Source of the DNA: Bacillota bacterium
GTDB lineage: Bacteria > Bacillota > Thermosediminibacteria > Thermosediminibacterales > Thermosediminibacteraceae
DNA: 5,961 bases
Direction: 5' to 3'
NCBI GenBank assembly: GCA_003242255.1
Contig: QGUT01000105.1
Location: 1 to 5,961, forward strand
Position numbers and translations under genes: made by a program. Below are positions 1 to 4,840 of this stretch, in pieces. Position 1 is the stretch's first letter. The number at the start of each line of letters is the position of its first letter. Below the pieces are notes generated by a model. It did no database searches. It was not told the DNA's origin and was given only the letters and a program-made list of their open reading frames with translations.

Positions 1-839
1 AGCGGCAACCCTTCGCCGTGGTGGACGTCAAAATAGCTGCTCATGGGATGTTCCAGGGCGTGGAGCGCGCAGACCCCCACCTGGCCCAGGGGTATGCCGG
101 CTAGAGTACTGGCCATGGCCATCCTGTCCCGGCTTTCCTCATCGGGCTGGTGGACCGCCTTTCGCAAACTCTCGCTTATGAGCTCTATCGCTTTGAGGGA
201 AATGGCTTCGCTTAAAGCATTGCTCTTCACGTTCAAGTATGACTCCAGGGCGTGGAAAAAGGCGTCAATTCCCGTAGACGCTGTAACTTTCGGCGGCATG
301 GAATCCATCAGCTCCGGGTCCACTATGGAAACCCTGGGAAAGATCGAAGGGTGCCTGAAGCCCCTTTTGGCCATCGTGGAAGGATTGGTCATTACGGATA
401 TGTTGTTGACCTCGCTCCCCGTTCCGGCGGTGGTGGGCACCAGGATTAAGGGCAGAGCGCTTCCGCCGGCCTTGCCTTCCATGTAATCGGCCATGGGCCC
501 CTCATTGCGGGCTGCAAAAGCCACCCCTTTAGCGGTGTCCATGGCGGTCCCGCCGCCGAGACCTATCACCAGGTCCACTCCCTCTTCCTTCGCAAAGGCA
601 CCGCCTTCATCGATGTCGGTGGTAAAGGGGTTGTATCGAACTCTGTCGTACAGGACCCACTCTATGCCATGCTCCTCGAGGCTTTTTGTTATTTTCTCGA
701 GGTTGCCCGTCTTTTTGGCACTTGACTTGCCGGTCACCACGAGGGCCTTTTTGCCCAATTCTTTCGCGTGAAGCCCGATTTCCTTTGCTTTCCCCCGCCC
801 GAACAGTATTCTGGTGGGCATATAGAAACTAAAGTCCAT
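1..839 (-). CDS. Iron-containing (group III) alcohol dehydrogenase, 3' end cut by window edge
   Basis: The first 279 residues of an Fe-ADH family enzyme are visible; the family is usually about 380-390 aa, so about 100 C-terminal residues lie beyond the left edge. These cytosolic enzymes interconvert alcohols and aldehydes or ketones with NAD(P)H. The N-terminal nucleotide-binding domain carries GGGTAMD at 95-101 and PTTAGTGSE at 135-143. The metal ligands are all present: D192 and H196 (GIDAFFHALE), H260, and H274 in HHGEG, with H260 to H274 spaced 14 as in E. coli FucO; H264 matches the conserved second His. Residue 37 is Gly where FucO has Asp39 (VTGKSS versus VTDKTL), which by family knowledge suggests NADP(H) can be accepted. 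The ATG start is set by AGGAGG about 7 bases upstream and by conserved FxMPTRILFGRG at the N-terminus. It is divergent from ddl. The substrate (butanol, propanediol, lactaldehyde or other) cannot be decided from this. Confidence 0.95.
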   Translation of the reverse strand, partial: MDFSFYMPTRILFGRGKAKEIGLHAKELGKKALVVTGKSSAKKTGNLEKITKSLEEHGIEWVLYDRVRYNPFTTDIDEGGAFAKEEGVDLVIGLGGGTAMDTAKGVAFAARNEGPMADYMEGKAGGSALPLILVPTTAGTGSEVNNISVMTNPSTMAKRGFRHPSIFPRVSIVDPELMDSMPPKVTASTGIDAFFHALESYLNVKSNALSEAISLKAIELISESLRKAVHQPDEESRDRMAMASTLAGIPLGQVGVCALHALEHPMSSYFDVHHGEGLP

Positions 840-846
840 GTTCCGG

Positions 847-855
847 CCTCCTCCT
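847..855 (-). promoter_or_regulatory. Ribosome binding site of the alcohol dehydrogenase
   Basis: Minus strand reads AGGAGGAGG, with the nearest GGAGG 7 bases from the ATG at 837-839. It is a near-perfect Shine-Dalgarno sequence and fixes the start. Confidence 0.8.
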
Positions 856-879
856 GTTATTCTGAAAATTCTCTCCATG

Positions 880-888
880 ATTATACCA
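880..888 (-). promoter_or_regulatory. Extended -10 promoter for the alcohol dehydrogenase
   Basis: Minus strand reads TGGTATAAT, a perfect TATAAT with an upstream TGn extension. No good -35 hexamer lies 16-18 bases upstream (the DNA there is A-rich), which fits an extended -10 promoter. The predicted transcript start near 873 gives a leader of about 34 bases that includes the AGGAGG site. Confidence 0.6.
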
Positions 889-918
889 CAAAATATCTCT
901 GTTTTTTAGTAAAAAATT

Positions 919-927
919 TGTTATAAT
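919..927 (+). promoter_or_regulatory. Extended -10 promoter for ddl
   Basis: Plus strand reads TGTTATAAT, a perfect TATAAT at 922-927 with the TGn extension at 919-921. The -35 region (about 899-904, CTGTTT) is weak. The predicted start near 934 leaves a leader of about 57 bases before the ddl ATG. The -10 lies inside the inverted repeat at 920-937. Confidence 0.55.
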
Positions 928-937
928 TTTTTATAAC
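920..937. repeat. Inverted repeat GTTATAA-TTTT-TTATAAC overlapping the ddl -10
   Basis: Two perfect 7-bp arms (920-926 and 931-937) flank a 4-base T spacer. The repeat covers the ddl -10 hexamer and lies about 30 bp upstream of the divergent -10. It could be an operator for a dimeric repressor, or may only reflect that TATAA-rich promoter DNA is easily self-complementary. Confidence 0.45.
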
Positions 938-977
938 TGCCTGCGAATAAAATAATATATTATTAAGAGGCGCAAAA

Positions 978-983
978 AAGGAG
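978..983 (+). promoter_or_regulatory. Ribosome binding site of ddl
   Basis: AAGGAG with 7 bases to the ATG at 991. It supports the chosen start, which also gives the usual short N-terminus before the first glycine-rich motif. Confidence 0.75.
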
Positions 984-990
984 TGTTCTT

Positions 991-2085
991 ATGGAAAAAT
1001 TGAAAGTGGGCGTAGTCTTTGGGGGGCAGTCGGGCGAGCACGAAGTATCGCTCATGTCGGCATTTTCGATAATAAACGTCATGGACAAGGAAAAGTACGA
1101 GATCTTCCCGATTGGAATCACCAAGGACGGCCGTTGGCACCTGTACCTGGGAGATATCTCGAAGATCAAGGACGGAACCTGGATTGAAGAAGCAACGCCG
1201 ATAATATTACCTCCGGACGCGGGATTAAAATGCGCAATCTCGATTGATAACGGCGTGGAAAAGAGACATTACCTCGACGTTATATTTCCGGTCCTCCACG
1301 GCCCCCGGGGCGAGGACGGAACGGTCCAGGGGCTCTTCGAGTTGATGAACATACCCTACGTCAGCTGCGGCGTCGGCTCTTCGGCCGTGTGCATGGATAA
1401 GGTTTTCTCGAAAAAGCTCTTAAAACAGGAAGGCCTGCCGGTGGTGGATTTCAGGGTCTTTTACAAAAGGGACCTGCCCGATGGTCTTCCCGACATGGTC
1501 GACGAAGTGGAACGAACTTTCGGATACCCCTGTTTTGTAAAACCGGCCAATTTGGGTTCCAGCGTGGGGGTGAGCAAGGCCCACGACCGGGAGGAGCTTA
1601 AAAAAGCCCTGATGCTCGCCGCGGAATTCGACAGAAAGCTGGTCGTCGAAAGATACATACACGCCCGAGAAATCGAATGTTCGGTGCTGGGGAACGACGA
1701 ACCTGCAGCTTCCCTCCCCGGCGAGATCATACCCAGCGAGGAGTTTTACAGCTACACCGCCAAATACTTTGACGGCGGAAAGTCGAAACTTTTGATCCCC
1801 GCCCCGCTTTCGGCGGAAGAGACGGAAAAGATAAGAAAACTGGCGGTAAAGGCCTTCAAGGCCCTGGACTGCTGCGGCATGGCCAGGGTGGATTTTCTGA
1901 TATGCAGGGAATCGGGCAAAATCTATATCAACGAGTTAAATACGATTCCCGGATTTACCAGCATAAGCATGTACCCGAAGATGTGGGAAGCCTCCGGACT
2001 TTCCTACAAGGACCTCATAGACCGCCTGATTGAGTTGGCCCTGGAACGGCACCGGCAGAAGCAGGAACTGAAACTCACCCTTTAA
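991..2085 (+). CDS. ddl: D-alanine--D-alanine ligase
   Basis: A cytosolic ATP-grasp enzyme that joins two D-alanines for the peptidoglycan stem peptide. At 364 aa it is normal length for the longer Gram-positive form. The N-terminal motif GGQSGEHEVS is at 11-20, with E16 matching catalytic Glu15 of E. coli DdlB. HGPRGEDGT is at 103-111. The ATP-binding KPANLGSSVGVSK is at 184-196, with K184 and S190/S191. The omega loop has AKY at 257-259; Y259 matches Tyr216 of DdlB, whereas D-lactate-using ligases carry Phe there, so a D-Ala-D-Ala product is expected. R299, D301, E315 and N317 (NELNTIPG) match the transition-state Arg and Mg2+ ligands. The gene stands alone on its strand, with its own promoter and a bidirectional terminator, and is not part of a van or mur cluster in this window. 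The charged Lys/Arg-rich tail after about residue 350 is unremarkable. Confidence 0.97.
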   Translation: MEKLKVGVVFGGQSGEHEVSLMSAFSIINVMDKEKYEIFPIGITKDGRWHLYLGDISKIKDGTWIEEATPIILPPDAGLKCAISIDNGVEKRHYLDVIFPVLHGPRGEDGTVQGLFELMNIPYVSCGVGSSAVCMDKVFSKKLLKQEGLPVVDFRVFYKRDLPDGLPDMVDEVERTFGYPCFVKPANLGSSVGVSKAHDREELKKALMLAAEFDRKLVVERYIHAREIECSVLGNDEPAASLPGEIIPSEEFYSYTAKYFDGGKSKLLIPAPLSAEETEKIRKLAVKAFKALDCCGMARVDFLICRESGKIYINELNTIPGFTSISMYPKMWEASGLSYKDLIDRLIELALERHRQKQELKLTL

Positions 2086-2109
2086 TCTGATCCTGTGTTT
2101 CACATGGAT

Positions 2110-2131
2110 CGGCAAAAAAAAGGTTTTGCCG
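2110..2131. repeat. Inverted repeat 25 bases after ddl
   Basis: CGGCAAAA (2110-2117) and TTTTGCCG (2124-2131) are perfect 8-bp arms around a 6-base loop. On the plus strand no T-run follows, so it is not a canonical intrinsic terminator for ddl. It may act as a 3' end stabiliser or be one layer of a complex transcription end. Confidence 0.45.
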
Positions 2132-2144
2132 TCGAAATTAAAAA

Positions 2145-2158
2145 ATTTCCCGGGAAAT
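2145..2158. repeat. Perfect 14-bp palindrome in convergent spacer
   Basis: ATTTCCCGGGAAAT is fully self-complementary with no spacer. A hairpin with no loop is unfavourable in RNA, so a DNA-level protein site is as likely as an RNA role. Function unknown. Confidence 0.4.
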
Positions 2159-2181
2159 ATGGCAAATTGCATCGACGAACA

Positions 2182-2210
2182 AAAAAACCAGGCTTTTCGC
2201 CTGGTTTTTT
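2182..2210. terminator. Bidirectional intrinsic terminator between ddl and the ferredoxin
   Basis: CCAGGC (2188-2193) pairs with GCCTGG (2199-2204) around a TTTTC loop. A run of A precedes it and a run of T follows (2182-2187 and 2205-2210). Each strand therefore sees a G/C-rich hairpin followed by a U-tract. It sits between the convergent ddl and ferredoxin genes, about 35 bases past the ferredoxin stop and about 100 past the ddl stop. Confidence 0.88.
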
Positions 2211-2246
2211 GTATGTAGACCGTATTTTACATATTACGCCTTTTTC

Positions 2247-2435
2247 TTACTCTTCCTTTATGGCCTCGCTGGGGCAGTTCTCTAAAGCTTCTCTTGCTTC
2301 ACTTTCCACCTCGGCCGGAACTTCCGTGTCGATAGCCTGGGCCTTTCCATCGTCGTTCCAGCTGAAAACATCCGGGCATGTGTCTATGCAAAGCCCGCAG
2401 CTTATGCAGAGGTCCTGATCCACGTAAACTTTCAA
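2247..2435 (-). CDS. Single-cluster [4Fe-4S] ferredoxin (Thermotoga type), TTG start
   Basis: A small cytosolic electron carrier of 62 aa. From the TTG start, the cluster ligands are C10, C13, C16 (CISCGLC) and C54 (CP). Only one cluster is present, as the second half lacks a CxxCxxC. N-terminus, spacing and the acidic tail resemble Thermotoga maritima ferredoxin as I recall it. That protein pairs Cys20 with Cys43 in a disulfide; here C20 is kept (TCPDVF) but no partner exists. The TTG is preferred over an in-frame ATG 18 bases upstream (which would extend the CDS to 2453), because the GGAGGAGG ribosome site begins right after that ATG and lies 8 bases before the TTG. The gene follows cstA on the same strand after 71 bases and has its own promoter, so it may be both co-transcribed and independent. 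Its partner enzyme is not in the window. Confidence 0.9.
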   Translation of the reverse strand: MKVYVDQDLCISCGLCIDTCPDVFSWNDDGKAQAIDTEVPAEVESEAREALENCPSEAIKEE

Positions 2436-2443
2436 GGAAAATA

Positions 2444-2451
2444 CCTCCTCC
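2444..2451 (-). promoter_or_regulatory. Ribosome binding site that decides the ferredoxin TTG start
   Basis: Minus strand reads GGAGGAGG, 8 bases before the TTG at 2433-2435. The upstream ATG (2451-2453) would place this sequence inside the coding region with no comparable site before it. Confidence 0.75.
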
Positions 2452-2468
2452 ATTAAGTTTCTCTTTAC

Positions 2469-2498
2469 ATTTTACCACACTGCACTGTTGTTATGCAA
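2469..2498 (-). promoter_or_regulatory. Promoter of the ferredoxin gene
   Basis: Minus strand has -35 TTGCAT (2493-2498), an 18-base spacer and -10 TAAAAT (2469-2474), preceded by TGG, which makes an extended -10. It lies between the cstA stop (2507-2509) and the ferredoxin start. No intrinsic terminator was seen between these genes, so read-through from cstA is also possible. Confidence 0.55.
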
Positions 2499-2506
2499 AG
2501 GTTTTT

Positions 2507-3937
2507 TTAAATTTTTTGCTCCTGAGCCTGGCTAACTCCCAGGTTTCTGGTCTTCAGGAGGAAATAGGCCAGCAGACCGATGGCAGCAATAGCTCCTACC
2601 GGATAGGAGACTGAGGTGGGCAGGCTGAAGCCCTCGGGCGCCTGGAGTATATACGTTACGCTGACCGCCGTCATGAAGGTGGCCGGCAGTGTGGCAATCC
2701 AGTGTAAACGGCCCACTTTGGCGAGATAAAACGCGCCGACCCAAAGCACCATCATGGCCAGCGTCTGGTTGGCCCAGGCAAAGTACCTCCATACGATGTT
2801 GAAATCTATCTGCGAAAGGATAATTCCTACTATGTACAGGGGAACGGCTATCTTGTATCTGTTGAGGACGTCCTTTTGATCCAGTTTCAACAACTCAGCT
2901 ATGGTGAGCCTTGCCGCCCGGAATGCCGTATCTCCCGAAGTTATGGGCAGCACCACCACTCCGAGGATGGCCAGGACCCCTCCGATTCTTCCCATCATCG
3001 CAAAGGAGGCTTCCTTTACGACAGCCGAAGGCCCTGCGGTGGTCGCCAGCACTTCACCAAGTTTCTCAGTGCCCCCGTAAAAGCTCATTGCCGCCGCGGC
3101 CCATATGAGGGCTATTATGGATTCCGCGATCATCATGCCGTAGAAAATGAACTTGCCTTCCTTTTCATTTTTCACGCACCGGGCCACTATAGGCGACTGA
3201 GTGCTGTGGAATCCGCTGATCGCTCCGCAGGCTATGGTCACGAAAAGCAGCGGCCATGCCGGCATTCCTTTCGGATGAAGGTTCTGGAGCGTAAGTTCGG
3301 GGATGTCGTACCCCTGGGTTATCAAGGCCCCTCCTATCCCAATGGCCATTATTATCAATATAGCCCCGAAAAGGGGATAAATCCTGCCTATAATCTTATC
3401 TACGGGCAGCACCGTAGCCAGGAAGTAATAGGCGAAGATAATCCATACCCAGCCGCTTTTTGATAATACTCCGGGCGTAAGGATTGCCAGCAGTCCGGCA
3501 GGTCCGGTCACAAATACCACGCCGACCAGCACCAGCAGCACTATGGTGAACACGTTGACTAACAACTTCGTCCTTTCTCCCAGATAAATCCTCACGAGTT
3601 CGGGCACGTTAGCACCATCGTGCCTAAGCGACAGCATGCCGGAGAGATAATCGTGGACAGCCCCGGCCAGGATACCGCCGAACACGATCCAGAGGAAAGC
3701 TATAGGGCCCCACTGGGCACCGGAAATCGCGCCGTAAATTGGACCTAAGCCGGCGATGTTTAAAAGCTGAATGAGGCTGTTGCGGTACTTGTCCATAGGC
3801 ACGTAGTCCACGCCGTCGAACCTGGTGTGGCAAGGCGTAGGCCTGTTCTCATCTGCTCCGAATATTCTTTCCACGAAGGTGCCGTAGATGAAGTAGCCCA
3901 GAATGAGGATTGCAATAGAGGCTAAGAAAGTTACCAA
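2507..3937 (-). CDS. cstA: CstA-family transporter (peptide/pyruvate uptake), short form
   Basis: A polytopic inner-membrane protein of the carbon starvation CstA family, whose E. coli members CstA and BtsT take up peptides and/or pyruvate with protons. Family motifs are clear: GLGPIYGAISGAQWGP at 63-78, HDYLSGMLSLRHDGANVPE at 95-113, CGAISGFHSTQSP at 237-249, PITSGDTAFRAAR at 331-343 and FAWANQTL at 386-393. About a dozen hydrophobic segments are spread from residue 2 to about 462. At 476 aa it is the compact form common in Clostridia and Thermotogae, against about 700 aa in E. coli, and is intact rather than truncated. The start is TTG, supported by GGAGG 8 bases upstream; an ATG 19 bases upstream is out of frame. 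It follows a LytS/LytTR two-component pair on the same strand, the usual regulator type for BtsT. Substrate (pyruvate or peptides) is inferred from family and context. Confidence 0.93.
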   Translation of the reverse strand: MVTFLASIAILILGYFIYGTFVERIFGADENRPTPCHTRFDGVDYVPMDKYRNSLIQLLNIAGLGPIYGAISGAQWGPIAFLWIVFGGILAGAVHDYLSGMLSLRHDGANVPELVRIYLGERTKLLVNVFTIVLLVLVGVVFVTGPAGLLAILTPGVLSKSGWVWIIFAYYFLATVLPVDKIIGRIYPLFGAILIIMAIGIGGALITQGYDIPELTLQNLHPKGMPAWPLLFVTIACGAISGFHSTQSPIVARCVKNEKEGKFIFYGMMIAESIIALIWAAAAMSFYGGTEKLGEVLATTAGPSAVVKEASFAMMGRIGGVLAILGVVVLPITSGDTAFRAARLTIAELLKLDQKDVLNRYKIAVPLYIVGIILSQIDFNIVWRYFAWANQTLAMMVLWVGAFYLAKVGRLHWIATLPATFMTAVSVTYILQAPEGFSLPTSVSYPVGAIAAIGLLAYFLLKTRNLGVSQAQEQKI

Positions 3938-3945
3938 CTTCTCCC

Positions 3946-3950
3946 CCTCC
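3946..3950 (-). promoter_or_regulatory. Ribosome binding site for the cstA TTG start
   Basis: GGAGG on the minus strand sits 8 bases from the TTG at 3935-3937, within a purine-only stretch (3938-3952). It justifies a non-ATG start. Confidence 0.6.
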
Positions 3951-3964
3951 CCACATTTTTAAAA

Positions 3965-4024
3965 ATATTATCCTTTTTTAATCTTAAGTTAAAAATTCTA
4001 ATTAAGGGATATTTTTCCGCCCAA
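3965..4024 (-). promoter_or_regulatory. Probable cstA promoter region with two candidate -35/-10 pairs
   Basis: Two weak minus-strand pairs can be read. One is TTTAAC (3988-3993), a 17-base spacer and TAATAT (3965-3970). The other is TTGGGC (4019-4024), an 18-base spacer and TAGAAT (3995-4000). Both have poor -35 elements, as expected for an activator-dependent promoter. Which one is used cannot be told from the sequence. A promoter is needed here because a terminator ends the regulator transcript just upstream. Confidence 0.4.
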
Positions 4025-4026
4025 AG

Positions 4027-4062
4027 GCAAAAATTAATCCCCCTCCGGTTTTCCAGAGGGGG
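4027..4062 (-). terminator. Intrinsic terminator after the response regulator
   Basis: On the minus strand CCCCCTC and GAGGGGG arms (4056-4062 and 4039-4045) extend past one mismatch by two more pairs around an AAAA loop. ATTAATTTTTG follows at 4038-4028. It begins 13 bases after the regulator stop codon and separates the two-component genes from cstA. Confidence 0.85.
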
Positions 4063-4074
4063 TGAACGGTTTTC
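4046..4074. promoter_or_regulatory. Direct repeat CGGTTTTC-N13-CGGTTTTC, candidate LytTR operator for cstA
   Basis: Exact 8-bp copies at 4046-4053 and 4067-4074 have a 21-bp period, two helical turns. LytTR regulators bind as dimers to direct repeats with this spacing. On the minus strand each copy reads GAAAACCG, and the ACCG core recalls the E. coli BtsR half-site ACC(G/A)CT(C/T)A with N13 as I remember it; the stretch ACCGTTCA differs from that at one base. The pair lies upstream of the cstA promoter region and close to the gene for a LytTR regulator. The left copy overlaps the terminator hairpin, which leaves another explanation open. Confidence 0.45.
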
Positions 4075-4075
4075 A

Positions 4076-4840
4076 CTAGATGCCGAACAGTTCTCTCAGT
4101 TCTCTGGCGTGTCGGCGGCTCACGGGGACTTCATCCTTTTCGTACCCCTGGATTGAGAGGATAAAAGTCCCGTTGAACCAGGGTATTATCTCCCTGACCT
4201 TATCCAGATTAACTAGGTAACTCTTGTGGACCCTGAAAAAATTGGGGCTATTTATTTTTTCTTCCAGTTCGGCCAGAGTGTGGGCGGTGCAAAATTCGCC
4301 GATCTCGGTCTTTACCACGCTGCCCTTTTCACCGGCCACGCAGTAGCAGATGTCATCCGGGCTTACTAGGTATATCCTGTCTTTTTTCCAAAAAGGGATT
4401 TTATTGCAGGGAGGCTTTCCGCTCACCCTTATGGACTCTGCAATCTTCAGCACTTCCTCCTGTTTCTTCTCATTCTCATATACATTCAGGACCCTTTCGA
4501 CGGCCTTCTTTAGCCGCTCCTGGGAGAAGGGTTTCAGGATGTAATCAACGGCGTTGATCTCGAATGCCTTGACGGCATACTCGTCGTACGCGGTCGCAAA
4601 AACGATCAGAGGAGAACAGCCCCTTTCGAAAATCCGCCGAGCCACCTCAAACCCGTCCATATCCCAGAGCTTGATGTCGAGGAAAACCACGTCGGGCTTA
4701 AGTTCCAGCGTTTTCTCGACAGCCTCCTGGCCGGACGAAGCTTCCCCCACTATCTTTATCTCAGGAAAGACTTCGAGGAGGTAGCGGAGTTCGTCGCGGG
4801 CAGGGGCCTCGTCATCTACCAAAAGCGCCGTAAGCTCCAT
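4076..4840 (-). CDS. LytTR-family response regulator (LytR/BtsR type)
   Basis: A cytosolic phospho-controlled transcription factor of 254 aa, typical for the family. The receiver domain (about 3-120) has acidic D9/D10, phospho-acceptor D55 (VVFLDIKL), T83 and K103 (ILKPF). A charged linker (about 121-145) leads to a LytTR DNA-binding domain (about 147-252) with the signature FRVHKSYLVNLD at 202-213 and PVSRRHARELRE near the end. The chosen ATG gives MELTALLVDDE, the usual N-terminus, and has GGGGAG 8 bases upstream; a start at 4888 would add 16 residues with no family counterpart. It overlaps the 3' end of the kinase gene by 29 bases, so translation is likely coupled and the two form a cognate pair. 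The likely target is the adjacent cstA, by analogy with BtsR-btsT and LytT-pftAB. Confidence 0.94.
   Translation of the reverse strand: MELTALLVDDEAPARDELRYLLEVFPEIKIVGEASSGQEAVEKTLELKPDVVFLDIKLWDMDGFEVARRIFERGCSPLIVFATAYDEYAVKAFEINAVDYILKPFSQERLKKAVERVLNVYENEKKQEEVLKIAESIRVSGKPPCNKIPFWKKDRIYLVSPDDICYCVAGEKGSVVKTEIGEFCTAHTLAELEEKINSPNFFRVHKSYLVNLDKVREIIPWFNGTFILSIQGYEKDEVPVSRRHARELRELFGI

Noticed and set aside
43..486. Plus-strand open frame of 147 codons
   Set aside because: It lies antisense to the well-supported Fe-ADH, has no recognisable domain and no ribosome site. It is a shadow of the opposite strand.
991..2085. Vancomycin-resistance-type D-Ala-D-Lac ligase
   Set aside because: The omega loop carries AKY with the Tyr of D-Ala-D-Ala ligases, and no vanH, vanX or other resistance gene is nearby.
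2527..2543. CCTGG/CCAGG hairpin as a cstA terminator
   Set aside because: It lies inside the cstA coding region, has only 5-bp arms, and on the minus strand is followed by an A-rich rather than T-rich stretch.
2876..3463. Plus-strand open frame of 195 codons
   Set aside because: It is entirely antisense to cstA, and its composition (rich in His, Arg, Ser and Pro) is typical of the reverse of a membrane protein gene. No family resemblance was seen.
3985..3993. TAAGTTAAA as a LytTR box of AgrA type
   Set aside because: It matches 8 of 9 consensus positions, but no second copy lies about 21 bp away on either side, and the DNA is A/T-rich, so chance is likely.
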